Program-made: the position numbers and the translations under genes | The notes under the pieces: model-generated | Told to the model about the DNA's origin: nothing | What the model saw: the letters and a program-made list of their open reading frames with translations, nothing else | The model's database searches: none | NCBI RefSeq assembly: GCF_007565055.1 | Contig: NC_044568.1 | Location: 43,790,156-43,854,155, forward strand | Direction: 5' to 3' | Source of the DNA: Rhinopithecus roxellana | Lineage: Eukaryota; Chordata; Mammalia; Primates; Cercopithecidae | Length of the DNA stretch: 64,000 nt | Shown: positions 22,477 to 36,893 of the stretch, one piece after another | How the letters are laid out: each line of letters opens with the position of its first letter | How positions within the stretch are numbered: the first letter of the stretch is position 1

Positions 22477-24260
22477 CCACCCTTCCCTTCTTGGAACAGT
22501 TTGCTAACACTATTGTCGTGGATTCTGGATAGTGATATTTGGAGCTCATTGAGGTCTATGGTGAAAAAGGAAATATCCTCAGATTAAAAGTGGAAAGAAG
22601 CCTTCTGAGAAACTGCATTGCCATGTGTGAATGCACCTCACAGAGTTACACGTTTCTCTCAGTGATCAGTTTGTTAACACAGTTTTCTGGAAATCTGTAA
22701 TTAGATATTTCATAGCGCAATGAAGCTTGCGGTGACAAAGGAAATATCCTCAGATGAAAACTAGAAAGAAGCTTTCTGAAAACCATCTTCATGATGTGTT
22801 AATTCATCTCAAAGAGTTACCCTTATGTTTGGTGGAGCAGTCCATTAACACTGTCTTTGAGGAACCTGAGAAGGGCTTCTTTGGATCGCATTGGGGCCTA
22901 CGCTGATAAAGGAAATTTCATCAGTTTCAATACGTGACAGAAGCTTTCTGAGAAACTTCTTTCTGATCAATGAGTTCATCTCACAGACTTACAACTTAGA
23001 CCTCAGGAAGCAGTTTGCTAACACTCTTCTCGAGGAAACTACAAAGTGATATTTGGGAGCCCATAAGGGCCCATGGTGAAAAAAAGAAATATCCTCACAT
23101 AATAACTAGAGAGAAGCTTTCTGAGAGATTGCTTTCTGATGTGTGACTTCATCACACAGAGTTCCACCCTTCCCTTCTTGGAACAGTTTGCTAACACTCT
23201 TGTCGTGGATTCTGCAAAGTGATATTTTTGAGCTCATTGAGGGCAATGGCGAAAAAAGGAAATATCCTCAGATTAAAACTGGAAAGAAGCCTTCTGAGAA
23301 ACCGCATTGCCATGTGTGAATGCAACTCACAGAGTTACACGTTTCTCTTCAGTGATCAGTTTGTTAACACAGTTTCTGGAAATCTGGAATTAGATACTTC
23401 ATAGCGCAATGAATCTTACGTTGAAAAAGGAAATATCCTCAGATGAAAACTAGAAATAAGCTTTCTGTGAAACTTCTTGGTGATGTGTGAAATCATCTCA
23501 CAGAGTTACAATTATGTTTCGTGGAACAGTCCATTTACACTGTCTTTGAGAAATCTGAGAAGGGCTTCTTTGTATCGCACTGAGGCCTACACTGCTAAAG
23601 GAAAATTCATCAGTTCAAAACGTGAAAGAAACTTTCGGAGAAACTACTTCCTGCACAGTGAGTTCATTAAACAGACTTACAACTTCGACCTCAGGAAGCA
23701 GTGTGCGAACACTATTTTCGTGGAAACTGCAACGTGATATTTGGGAGCCAATAGGGGGCAATGATGAAATAGGAAGTATACTTACATAATAACTAGAGAG
23801 AAGCCTTCTGAGAGATTGCTTTCTGATGTGTGACTTCATCACACAGAGTTCCAACCTTCCCTTCTTGGAACAGTTGCTAACACTGTTGTCGTGGATTCTG
23901 CAAAGTGATATTTGGGAGCCAATAGGGGCCCATGGTGAAAAGGAAGTATCCTCACATAATAACTAGAGAGAAGCTCTCTGAGAGATTGCTTTCCGATGTG
24001 TGACTTCATCACACAGAGTTCCAATCTTCCCTTCTTGGAACAGTTTGCTAACGTTGTTTTCGTGGATTCTGCAAAGTGATATTTGGGAGCCCATAGGGGC
24101 CCATGGTGAAAACGGAAGTATCCTCACATAATAATTAGAGAGAAGCTTTCTGAGAGATTGCTTTCTGATGTGTGACTTCATCACACAGAGCTCAACCCTT
24201 CCCTTCTTGGAACAGTTTGCTAACACTGTTGTCTTGGATTCTACAAAGTGATATTTGGGA

Positions 24261-24431
24261 GCCCATAGTGGCCCAAGGTTAAAAAGGAAGCACCCGCACA
24301 TAGTAACTAGAGAGAAGCTTTCTGAGAAATTGCTTTAGGATATGTGTCTTCATCACACAGACTTCCACCCTTACCTTCTTGGAACAGTTGCTAACACTGT
24401 TGTCGTGGATTCTGCAAAGTGATATTTGGGA
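24261..24431 (+). repeat. C monomer with gtggcccaa variant, tandem copy 1
   Basis: Shares gcccatagtggcccaa, ggaagca.ccgcacata and gaaattgctttaggatatg with the following monomer. These variants are rare elsewhere in the window. Confidence 0.75.
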
Positions 24432-24602
24432 GCCCATAGTGGCCCAAAGTTTAAAAAGGAAGCATCCGCACATAATAACTAGAGAGAAGGTTTCTGAGAA
24501 ATTGCTTTAGGATATGTGTCTTCATCACACAGAGTCCCACCCTTACCTTTTGGAACAGTTTGCTAACACTGTTGTCGTGGATTCTGCAAAGGGATATTTG
24601 GG
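24432..24602 (+). repeat. C monomer with gtggcccaa variant, tandem copy 2
   Basis: Duplicate of 24261-24431 that passes into a D-type 3' end (gggagctcactgagg). Confidence 0.7.
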
Positions 24603-27600
24603 AGCTCACTGAGGCCTACGGTGAAAAAGGAAATATCTTCATATTAAAACTGGAAAGAAGAATTCTGAGAAACTGCATTGCCATTTGTGAATGCAACACG
24701 CAGATTTACACGTTTCTCTTCAGTGATCAGGTTGGTAACACAGTTTTCTGGAAATCTGCAATTAGATTCTTCATAGCGCAATGAAGCTTACGGTGACAAA
24801 GGAAATATCCTCAGAGGAAAACTGGAAAGAATCTCTCCTAGAAAATTTTTGGTGATGTGTGAATTCATCTCACAGAGTTACACTTACTTTTAGTGGAGTA
24901 GTCAATTAACACTGTCTTTGCGGATCCTGAGAAGGGTTTCTTTGGATCGCATTGAGGCCTACACTGATAATGGAAATTTCAATCCGTTCAAAAAACGTGA
25001 AAGAAGCTTTCTGAGAAACTTCTTTCTGATCAATGAGTTCATCTCACAGACTAACAACTTAGACCTAAGGAAGCAGTTTGCTAACACTCTTTTCGCGGAA
25101 ACTGCAAAGTGATATTTGGGCGCCCGTAGGGTCCCATGGTGAAAAAAGGAAATATCCTCACATAATAATTAGAGAGAAGCTTTCTGAGACATTGCTTTCT
25201 GATGTGTGATTCCATCACACACAGTTCCACTCTTCCCTTCTTGGAATAGTTTGCTAACACTGTTGTCTTGGATGCTGCAAAGTGATATTTGGGAGCCCAT
25301 AGGTGGCAATTGTGAAAAGGAAGTATCCTCACATAATAACTAGAGAGAAACTTTCTGAGAGATTCCTTTCCAATGTGTGACTTCATCACACAGAGTTCCA
25401 ACCCTTCCCTTCTTGGAACAGTTGCTAACACTGTTGTCGTGGATTCTGGAAAGTGATATTTGGGAGCTCATTGAGGCCTATGGTGAAAAAAGGAAATATC
25501 CTCAGATGAAAACTGGAAAGAAGAATTCTGAGAAAACTGAATTGCCATGTGTGAATGCAACTGACAGAGTTACACGTTTTCTTCCGTGGTAAGTTTGTTA
25601 ACACAGTTTTCTGGAAATCTGCAATGAGATACTTCATAGCATAATGAAGCTTATAGTGACAAAGGAAATATCCTCAGATGAATACTAGAAAGAAGCTTTA
25701 CTAGAAACTTCTTTGTGATGTGTGAATTTCATCTCACAGATTTACACTTATGTTTCGTGGAGCAGTCCATTAACACTGTCTTTCAGGAACCTGAGAAGGG
25801 CTTCTTTGGATCGCATTGAGGCCTACGCTGAAAAAGGAATTTCATAAGTTCAAAAGGTGAAAGAAGCTTTCTGAGAAACTTCTTTTTGATCAGTGAGTTC
25901 ATCTCGCTGAGTTACAACTTACACCTCAGAAGCAGTTTGCTAACACTCTTTTCGTGGAAACTGCAAAGTTATATTTGGGAGCCCATAGGGGCCCATTGTG
26001 AAAAAGGAATTATCCTCACATAAAAACTAGAGAGAAGCTTCCTGAGGGATTGCTTTCTGATGTGTGACTTCATCACACAGGGTTCCACCTTTCCCTTCTT
26101 GGAACAGTTTGCTAACACTGTTGTCGTGGATTCTGAAAAGTGATATTTGGGAGCTCATTGAGGGCTATGATGAAAAAGGAAATATCTTCAGGTTAAAACT
26201 GAAAGAAGTCTTCTGAGAAATTACATTGCCATGTGTGAAAGCAATGGACACAGTTAAACGTTTCTCTTCAGTGATCCAGTTTTTTAACACAGTTTTATGG
26301 AATCTGCAATTAGATACTTCATAGCGCAATGAAGCTTACGGTGACAAGGAAATATACTCAGATGAAAAACTAGAAAGAAGCTTTCCTCGAAACTTCTTGG
26401 CATGTGTGAATTCATCTCACAGAGTTACACTTATGTTTCGTGGAGCAGTCCATTAACACTGTCTTTGATGCACCTGAGAAGGGCTTCTTTAGATCGTATT
26501 GAGGGCCGACGCTGATAAAGGAAATTTCATCAGTTCAAAACGTGAAAGAAGCTTTCTGAGAAACTTCTTTCTGATCAGTGAGTTCACCTCACAGATTTTA
26601 CTATGTAGACCTCAGGAAGCAGTTTGCTAACACTCTTTCGTGTAAACTGGAAAGTGATATTTGCAGGCCCATAGGGGAGCATGGTGAAAAAGGAATTATC
26701 CTCTCATAATAACTACAGAGAAGCTTTCTGAGAGATTGCTTTCTGATGTGTCACTTCATCACACAGTGTTCCCCCTATCCCTTTCTGCAACAGTTTGCTA
26801 ACACTGTTGTCGTGGATTCTGCAAAGTGATATTTGGGATCCCATAGTGGCCCAGGGTGAAAAAGGAAGTATCCTCACATAATAACTAGAGAGAATCTTTC
26901 TGAGAGATTGCTTTCTGATGTGTGACTACATCACACAGAGTTCCACCCTTCTCATCTTGGAACAGTTTGCTAACACTGTTGTCGTGGATTCTGAAAAGTG
27001 ATATTTGGGAGATCATTGAGGGCTATGGTGAAAAAGGAAATATCCTCAAATTAAAACTGGAAAGAAGCCTTCTGTGAACTGCATTGCCATGTGTGAATGC
27101 ATGTCACAGAGTTACACGTTTCTGTTCAGTTATCACTTTGTTAACACAGTTTTCTGGAAATCTGTAATTATATACTTCCTAGCGTAATGAAGCTTACGGT
27201 GAGAAAGGAAATATCCTCAGATGAAAATTAGAAAGAAGCTTTCTTAGAAACTTCTTGGGGATGTGTGAATTCATCTCACAGAGTTACACTTATGTTTCGT
27301 GGAGCAGTCCATTACACTGTCTTTGAGGAACCTCAAAAGTGCTTCTTTGGATCACATTGACCCTACGCTGATAAAGGAAATTTCATCAGTTCAAAAAGTG
27401 AAAGAAGCATTCTCAAGAAACTTCTATCTGATCAGTGAGTTCATCTCACAAACTTACAACTTAGACCTCAGGAAGCAGTTTCCTAACCCTCTTTCGTGGA
27501 AAGTGCAAACTCATATTTGGGAGCCCATAGGGTCCCATGTTGAAAAAAAGACATAATCTCACATAATAACTAGAGGGAAGCTTTCTGAGAGATTACCTTC

Positions 27601-30600
27601 TGAAGTTTGACTTCATCACCAGAGTTCCACACTTCCGTTGTTGGACCATTTGCAAACACTGTTGTCGTGGATTCTGCAAAGTGATATATAGGAGCTCATT
27701 GAGGGCTATGGTGAAAAAGGAAATATTCCCAGATTAAAAACTAGAAAGAAGCCTTCTGAGAAACTGCATTGCCGTGTGTGAATGGCAACTCACAGAGTTA
27801 CACGTTTCTCTTCCGTGATCAGTTTGTTAACACAGTTTTCTGGAAATCTGCAATTAGATACTTCAATAGCGCAGTGAAGCTTATGGTGACAAAGGAAAAT
27901 ATCCTCACATGGAAACTAGAGAGAAGCTTTCATAGAAACTTCCTGTGATGTGTGAATTCATCTCACAGACTTACAATTATGTTTCGTGGAGCAGTCCACT
28001 AACACTGTCTTTGAGGAACCTGAGAAGGGCTTCTTTGGATCGCATTGAGGCCTAAGCTGGGTAAAGGAAATTTCATCAGTTCAAAACGTGAAAGAAGCTT
28101 TCTGAGAAACTGTTTTTGATCACTCAGTTTCATCTCACAGACTTACACCTTAGACCTCAGGAAGCAGGTTGCTAACCCTCTTTTCGGGAAACTGCAAAGT
28201 GATATTTGGGAGCCCACAGGGTCCCATGGTGAAAAAGGAAATATCCTCAAATATAACTATAGAGAAGCTTTCTGAGAGATTGCTTTCTGATGTGTGACTT
28301 CATCACACAGAGTTCCAACCCTTCCCTTCTTGAAACAGTTTGCTAACACTGTTGTCGTGGATTCTGCAAAGTGATATTGGGAACCCATACGGCCCATGTA
28401 CAAAAAGGAAGTATCTCACATAATAACTAGAGAGAAGCTTTCTGAGGGATTGCTTTCTGATGTGTGACTTCATCACACACCGTTCCACCCTTCCCTTCTT
28501 GAACAGTTTACTAACACTGTTGTCGTGGATTCTGCAAACTGATATTTCAGAGCTCATTGAGGGCTGTGTTGAGAAAGGAAATATCCTCAGATTAAAACTG
28601 GAAAGAAGCCTTCTGAGAAACTGCATTGCAATGTGTGAATTCAACTCAGAGATTTACACGTTCTCTTCAGTGATCAGTTTGTTAACACAAGTTTTCTTGA
28701 AATCTGCAATTAGATACTTCATAGCGCAAGAAAGCTTACGGTGACAAAGGAAATATCCTCAGATGAAAACTAGAAAGAAGCTTTCTTAGAAACTTCTTGG
28801 TGATGTGTGAATTCATCTCAGAGAGTTACACTTATGTTTCGTGCAGCAGTCCATTAAAAACTGTCTTTGAGGAACCTGAGACGGGATTCTGTGGATCACA
28901 TTGAGGCCTACGCTGATAAAGGAAATTTCATCAGTTCAAAACGTGAAAGAAGCTTTCTGAGAAACTTCTTTCTGATCAGTGATTTCATCTCACACACTTA
29001 CAACTTAGACCTCAGGAAGCAGTTTGCTAACACTCTTTTCGTGGAAACAGCAAAGTGATATTTGGGAGCCGATAGGGGCCCGTGGTGACATAGGAAATAT
29101 CCTCACATAATAACTAGGGAGAGCTCTCTGAGAGATTGCTCTCAGATATGTGACTTCATCACACAGAGTTCCACCTTCCCTTCTTGGAATAGTTTGCTAA
29201 CAGTGTTTTCGTGGATTCTCCAAGTGATATTTAGGAGCACTAAGGGGCCCATGGTGAAAAAAGAAGTATCCTCACATAATAACTAGATAGAAGATTTCTG
29301 AGAGATTGCTTCCCAATACGTGACTTAATCACACCGAGTTCCACCCTTCCCTTCTTGGAAACAGTTTGCTAACACTGTTATGGATTCTGCAAAATGATAT
29401 TTGGGAGCCCATAGGGGCTCATAGTGAAAAAGGAAGTATCCTCACATAAGAACTAGAGAGAGCTTTCTGAGAGATGCTTTCTGAAGTGTGACTTCATCAC
29501 ACAGAGTTCCACCCTTCCCTTCTTGGAACAGTTTGATAACACCGTTGTCATGGATTCTGCAAAGTAATATTTGGGAGCTCATTGAGGGCTATGGTGAAAA
29601 AGGAACATACTCAGATTAAAACTGGAAAGAAGCCTTCTGAGAAACTGCATTGCCATATGTGAATGTAACTCACAGAGTTTACACGTTTCTCTTCAGTGGA
29701 TCAGTTTGTTAACACAGTTTCTGGAAATCTGCAATTAGATACTTCGTAGTGCACTGAAGCTTACGGGGACAAAGGAAATTCCTCATATGTAAACTAGAAA
29801 GAGCTTTCTTAGAAAATTCTTGGTGATGTGTGAATTCATCTCACACAATTACACTTATGTTTCGTGGAGCAGTCCATTAACACGGTCTTTGAGGAACCTG
29901 AGAAAGGCTTCTTTGGATCTCATGAGGGCCTATGCTGATGAAGGAAATTTCATCAGTTCAAAACGTGAAAGAAGCTTTCTGAGAAACTTCTTTCTGATCA
30001 GTGAGTTCATCTCACAGACTTACATCTTAGACCTCAGGAAGCAGTTTGCTAACACTCTTTTCGTGGATATTGCAAAGTGATATTTGGGAGCCGATAGGGG
30101 CCCATGGTGAAAAAGGATATTCTCACATAATAACTACAGAGAAGCTTTCTGAGAGATTGCTTTCTGATGAGTGACTTCATCACACAGAGTTCCACCCTTC
30201 CCTTCTTGAACAGTTTGCTAACACTGCTGACGTGGATTCTGCAAAGTGATATTTGGAGCCCATAGGGGCCCCATGGTGAAAAAAGAAGTATCCTCACATA
30301 AAAACTAGAGAGAAGCTTTCTGAGAGTTTGTTTTCTGATGTGTGACTTCATCACACAGAGTTCCACCCTTCCCTTCTTGGAACAATTTGCTTACACTGTT
30401 GTCGTGGATACTGCAAAGTGATATTTGGGAGCTCATTGAGGGCTATGGTGAAAAAGGAATATCCTCAGATTAAAACAGGAAAGAAGCCTTCTGAAAAACT
30501 GCATTGCGATGTCTGAATGCAACTCACAGAGTTACACGTTTCTCTTCACACATCAGTTTGTTAACACAGTTTCTGGAAACCTGCGGTTAGATACTACGTA

Positions 30601-32848
30601 GCGCAGTGAAGATAACGGTGACAAAGGATATATCCTCAGATGAGAAACTAGAAAGAAGCTTCTTAGGAACTTCTTGGTGATGTGTGAATTCATCTCAGAG
30701 AGTTACACTTATGTTTCGTGGAGCAGTCCTTTAACACTGTGTTTGAGGAAAACTGGAAGGGCTTCTTTGGATCGCATTGAGGCCTACGCTGATAAAGGTA
30801 ATTTCATCTGTTCAATACGTGAAAGAAACTTTCTGAGAAACTTCTTCCTGATCAGTGAGTTCATCTCACAGACTTACACCTTAGACGTCAGGAAGCACTT
30901 TGCTAACACTCTTTTCGTGGAAACTGCAAAGTGATATTTGGGAGCCCCTTGGGGCCCATTGTGAAAAAGGAAATATCTTCACATAATAACTAGAGGGAAG
31001 CTTGCTGAGAGATTGCTTTCTGATATGTGACTCATAACGCAGAGTTCCACCCTTCCTTCTTGGAACAGTTTGCTAACACTGTTGTCGTGGATTCTGCAAA
31101 GTGATAATTGGGGGCCAACAGGGGCCCAGAGTTTAAAAGGAAGTATCCTCACATAAAAACTAGAAAGAAGCTTTCTGAGAGATTGCTTTCTGATGCGTGA
31201 CTTCATCACACAGAGTTCCTCCCTTCCCTTCTTGGAAGAGTTTGCTAACACTGTTGTCGCGGATTCAGCAAGGTGATATGTGGGAGCCCATAAGGGCCCA
31301 TATGGAAAAGGAAGTATCCTCACATAATAACTAGAGAGAAGCTATCTGAGAGTTCCCTTACTGATGTGTGACTTCATCACACAGAGTTCCACCCTTCCCT
31401 TCTTGAAACAGTTTGATAACAGTTTTGTCGTGGATTCTGCAAAGTGATATTTGGGAGCTCATTGAGGGGTATGGTGAAAAAGGAAATATCCTCAGATTAA
31501 AACTGGACAGATGCCTTCTGAGAAACTGCATTGCATGTCTGAATGCAACTGACAGAGTTACACGTTTCTCTTCAGTGATCAGTTTGTTAAAACAGTTTCT
31601 GGAAATCTGCAGTTAGATAACTCATAGCGCAATGAAGCTTATGGTGACAAAGGAAATATCCGCAGATGAAAACTAGAAAGAAGCTTTCGTAGAAAATCTT
31701 GGTGATGTGTGAATTCACCTCACAGAGTTACACTTATGTTTCATGGAGCAGTCCTTTAACACCGTCTTTGAGGAACCTGAGAAAGGCTTCTTTGGATCGC
31801 ATTGAGCCCTACCCTGATAAAGGAAATTTCATCAGTTCAAAACGTGAAAGAAACTTTCTGAGAAACTTCTTTCTGATCAGTGAGTTCGTCTCACAGACTT
31901 ACAATTTACACCTCATGGAACAGTTTGCTTAACTCTTTTCGTGGAAACTGCAAAGTGATATTTGGGAGGCCATAGGGGCCCTAGGTGAAAAAGGAAATAT
32001 CCTCAATAATAACTAGAGAGAAGCTTTCTGAGAGATTGCTTTCTGATGTGTGACTTCATCACACAGAGTTCCACCCTTCCATTCTTGGAACAGTTTGCTA
32101 ACACTGTTGTCGTGGATTCTGCAAATTGATATTTGGGAGCTCATGTGGGCTACAGTGAAAAAGGAAATATCCTCAGATTAAAACTGGAAAGAAGCCTTCT
32201 GAGAAACTGCATTGCCATATGTGAATGCATCTCACAGAATTACACGTTTCTCTTCAGGTGATCAGTTTGTTCACACAGTTTCCTTTAAATCTGCAATTAG
32301 ATACTTCATAGTGCAAAGAAGCTTACGGGACAAGGAAATATCCTCAGACGAAAACCCGAAAGAAGCTTTCGTAGAAACTTCTTGGAGATGTGTGAATTCA
32401 TCTCTCAGAGTTACACTTATGTTTCATGGAGCAGTCCATTAACACTGTCTTTGAGGAACCTGAGAAGGGCTTCTTTGGTTCGCATTGTGGCCTACGCTGA
32501 TAAAGGAAATTCCTTAGTTGAAAACGTGAAAGAAGCTTTCTGAGGAAACTTCATTCTCATCAGTGAGATCATCTCAAAGGCTTATAAATTAGATCTCAGG
32601 AGGCACTTTTCTAACACTCTTTCGTGGAAACTGCAAAGTGATATTTGGGAGCCCTTAGGGGCCCATGGTGAAAAAGGAAGAATCCTGACCTAATAACTAG
32701 AGAGAAGCTTTCTGAGAGGTTGCTTTCTGATGTGTGACTTCATCACACAGAGTTCCACCCTTCCCTTCTGGGAAGAGTTTGCTAACACTGTTGTCATGAA
32801 ATCTGCAAAGTGATATCTGGGTGCCCATAGGGGCCCATGGTGAAAAAG

Positions 32849-32864
32849 GATCAGTGATCAGTGA
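32849..32864 (+). repeat. 13-bp insertion marker in a C monomer (copy 4)
   Basis: Same insertion, again followed by a C monomer with aattccaccctaccattctt. The B monomer of the unit (gagatcatctcaaaggctta) pairs with the one at about 13497, so units 13305 and 32374 are close relatives. Confidence 0.8.
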
Positions 32865-35800
32865 ATATCCTCACATAATAACTAGAGAGAAGCTTTCTGA
32901 GAGATTGCTTTCTGATGTGTGACTTCATCACACAGAATTCCACCCTACCATTCTTGGAAGAGTTTGCTAACACTCTTGCCGTGGATTCTGCAAAGTGATA
33001 TTTGGGAGCCCTTAGGGGCCAATGGTGAAAAAGGAACTATCCTCACATAATAACTAGAGAGAAGCTTTCTGAGAGATTGCTTTCAAATATGTGACTTCAT
33101 CACACAGAGTTCCACCCTTCCCTTCCTGGAACAGTTTGCTAACACTGTTGTCGTGGATTCTGGAAAGTGACAATTTGGGAGCTCATTGAGGCCTATGGTG
33201 AAAAAGGAAATATCCTCAGATTAAAACTGGAGAGAAGCCTTTTGAGAAAATGCATTGCCATGTATGAATGCAACTCATAGAGTTACACGTTTCTCTTCAG
33301 TGGTCAGTTTTTCATCACAGTTTTCTGGAAATCTGCAATTAGATACTTCATAGCGCAATGAAGTTACGGTGACAAAGGAAATATCCTCAGATGAAAACTA
33401 GAAAGAAGCTTCCTGAGAAACTTCTTGGTGATGTGAGAATTCATCTCACAGAGTTACACTTATGTTTCATGGAGCAGTCCATTAACAATGTCTTTGAGAA
33501 ACCTGAGAAGGGCTTTTTTGGATCGCATTGAGGCCTACGCTGATAAAGGAAATTTCATCAGTTCAAAATGTGAAAGTAAACTTTCCGAGAAACTCCTTTC
33601 TGAACAGTGAGTTCATCTCACAGACTTACAACTTAGACCTCAGGAAGCACTTTGCTAACACTCTTTTCGAGGAAACTGTAAAGTGATATTTGGGAGCCCA
33701 TAGGGACCTATGGTGAAAACGGAAATATCCTCACATAATAACTAGAGAGAAGCTTTCTGAGAGATTGCTTTTAGGGTGTGTGACTTCATCACACAGAGTT
33801 CCACCCTTCCCTCCTTGGAACAGTTTGCTAACACTGTTGTCGTGGATCCTGCAAAGTGATATTTGGGAGCCCATAGGGACCCAGAGTGAAAACGGAAGTG
33901 TCCTCACATAAAAAGTAGACAGAAGCTTTCTGAGAGATTGCTTTCTGATAGGTGACTTCATCACACAGAGTTCCATACTTCCCTTTTTGGAAAAGTTTGC
34001 TAACACTGTTATCGTGGATTCTGCAAAGTGATATATGGAGCTCCTTGAGGGCTATGGTGAAAAAGGAAACATCCTCAGTTTAAAACTGGAAGGAAGCCTT
34101 CTGAGAAACTGCATTGCCATGTGTGAATGCAACTCACAGAGTTACACGTTTCTCTTCAGTGATCAGTTTGGTAACACAGTTTTCTGGATATCTGCAATTA
34201 GATACTTCATAGCGCAATGAAGCTTACGGTGACAAAGGAGATATCCTCAGATGAAAACTAGAAAGAAGATTTCTGAGAAACTTCTTGGTGATGTTTGAAT
34301 TCATCTCACAGAGTTACACTTATGTTTCGTGGAGCAGTCCATTAACACTGTCTTTGAGGAACCTGAGAAGGGCTTCTTTAGATCGTATTGAGGCCGACGC
34401 TGATAAAGGAAATTTCATGAGTTCAAAACATGAAAAAAGCTTTCTCCGAAACTTCTTTCTGATCAGTGAGTTCATCTCACAGACTTACAAACTTAGACCT
34501 CAGTAAGCAGTTTGCTAACACTGTTTTCGTGGAAACCGCAAAGTGACATTTGGGAGCCCACAGGGGCCAATGGTGAAAGAGAAATATCCTCACATAATAA
34601 CTAGAGAGAAGCTTCTGAGAGATTGCTTTCTGAAGTGTTACTTCATCACACAAAGTTCCACACTTCCCTCTTGGAACAGTTTGCTAAGAACTGTTGTCGT
34701 GGACTCTGCAAAGTGATATTTGGGAGCTGATTGAGGGCTATGGTGAAAAAGGAAATATCCTCCGATTTAAAACTGGAAAGAAGCCTTCTGAGAAGGCTGC
34801 ATTGTCTTCTGTGAATGCATCTCACACAGTTACATGTTCTCTCAGTGATCCGTTTGTTAACACAGTTTTATGGAAATCTGCAATTAGATATTTCGTAGCG
34901 TAATGAAGCTTTACGGTGAAAAAGGACATATCCTCAGAGGAAAACTAGAAAGAAGCTTTCTTAGAAACTTCTTGGTGATGTGTGATTTCATCCAAAGAGT
35001 TACACTTGTGTTTTCGTTTAGGAGTCCATTTACAACTGTCTGAGGAACCTGAGAAGGGCTTCTTTGGATCGCATTGAGGCCTACGCTGATAAAGGAAATT
35101 TATTCAGTTCAAAACGTGAAAGAAACTTTCCGAGAAACTCCTTTCTGAACAGTGAGTTCATCTCACAGACTTACAACTAGACCTCAGGAAGCAGTTTGGT
35201 AACACTCGTTTCGTGGAAACTGCAAAGTGATATTTGGGACCCCATAGGGGCCCATGGTGAAAAAGGAAATATCCTCACATAATAACTAGAGAGAAGCTTT
35301 CTGAGAGATTGCTTTCTGATGTGTGACTTCTTCCCACAGATTTTCCACCCTTCCCTTCTTGGAACAGCTTGCTAACACTGTTGTCGTGGATTCTGCAAAG
35401 TGACATTTGGGAGCCCATAAGGGCCATGGTGAAAAAGGAGGTATCCACACATAAGAAATAGAGAGAAGCTTTCTGAGAGATTGCTATCTGATGTGTGAAC
35501 TCATCATACAGAGTTCCACCCTTCCCTTCTTGGAACAGTTTGCTAACACTTTTGTCGTGGATTCTGGAAAGTGATATTTGGAAGCTCATTGAGGGCTGTG
35601 GTGAAAAAGGAATATCCTCAGATTAAAACTGGAAAGAAGCCTTTGAGAAATGCATTGTCATGTATGAATGCAACTCATAGAATTACACGTTTCTCTTCAG
35701 TGATCAGTTTTTTAACACAGTTTTCTGGAAATCTGCAATTAGATACTTCATAGCCCAATGAAGCTTACGGTGACAAACGAAAAATCCTCAGATGAAAACT

Positions 35801-36504
35801 AGAAAGAAGCTTTCTGAGAAACTTCTTGGTTGATGTGAAAATTCATCTCACAGAGTTACACTTATGTTTCGTTTAGCAGTCCATTAACAATGTCTTTGAG
35901 GAACATGAGAAGGGCTTCTTTGGATCGCATTGAGGCCTTCGCTGATAAAGGTAATTTCATCAGTTCAAAACGTAAAAGAAACTTTCCAAGAAACCCCTTT
36001 CTGAACAGTGAGTTCATCTCACAGACTTACACCTTAGACCTCAGGAGGCAGTTTGCTAACACTATTTTCGTGGATTCTGCAAAGTGATAATTGGGAGGCC
36101 ATAGAGGCCCATGGTGAGAAAGGAAGTATCCTCACATAAATACTAGACAGAAGCTTTCTGAGATATTGCTTTCTGATGTGTGACTTCATCACACAGAGTT
36201 CCACCCTTCCCTTCTTGAAAGAGTTTGCTAACCCTGTTGTCGTGGATTCTGCAAAGTGATATATGGGAGCTCATTGAGAGCTATGGTGAAAAAGGAAATA
36301 TCCTCAGATTAAAACTGGAAAGAAGCCTTCTGAGAAACTGCATTGCCATGTGTGAATGCAACTCACAGAGTTACACGTTTCTCTTCAGTGATCAGTTTGT
36401 TAACACAGTTTTCTGGAAATCTGTAATTAGATACTTCATAGCGCAATGAAGCTTACAGTGACAAAGGAACTGTCCTCAGATGAAAATTAGAAAGAAGTTT
36501 TCCT

Positions 36505-36515
36505 AGAAACTTCTT
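36505..36515 (+). other. L1-free copy of the shared L1 target site (2)
   Basis: agaaacttctt followed by agtgatgagtg with no insertion. The left flank (36040-36504) shares rare variants with the left flanks of both L1s: cactattttcgtggatt, cacataaatactaga, agagtttgctaaccctgttg and aaaggaact.tcctcag. The agaagttttc just before the site is also seen left of L1-B. It represents the pre-insertion state of this segment. Confidence 0.75.
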
Positions 36516-36893
36516 AGTGATGAGTGAATTCATCTCACAGAGATACACTTACGTAACGTGGAGCAGTCCGTTAACACTGTCTTTGAGGAAACCGAGAAGG
36601 GCTTCTTGGATCGCATTGAGGCCTACGTTGATAAAGGAAATGTCATCAGTTCAAACCGTGAAAGAAGTGTTCGGAGAAACTTCTTTCTGATCGGTGAGTT
36701 CATCTCACAGACTTACAACTTAGACCTCAGGAAGCAGTTTTGCTAACACTCGTTTCGTGGAAACTGCAAAGTGATATTTGGGAGCCCTTTGGGGCCCATG
36801 GTGAAAAAGGAAATATCCTCACATAATAACTAGAGAGAAGCTTTCTAAGAGATTGCTTTCTGATGTGTGATTTTATCCCACAGATTTTCCACC

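Larger units (their letters stand above)
21582..36505 (+). repeat. Alpha-satellite array, block 2
   Basis: The array resumes in the same A monomer that L1-A interrupts. A-monomer starts are at 21583 (continuation), 22778, 23469, 24841, 25704, 26389, 27247, 27935, 28789, 29812, 30666, 31692, 32374, 33417, 34277, 34964 and 35818. Monomer counts are 7 (discounting L1-A), 4, 8, 5, 4, 5, 4, 5, 6, 5, 6, 4, 6, 5, 4, 5 and 4. Single-base length changes in short homopolymers appear more frequent here than in block 1. This may be real decay or imperfect base calling. No gene or non-satellite insertion was found. Confidence 0.95.

Noticed and set aside
36505..36515. Precise excision of an L1 at the empty target site
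   Set aside because: L1 has no known excision mechanism, and a pre-insertion duplicate explains the empty site more simply.
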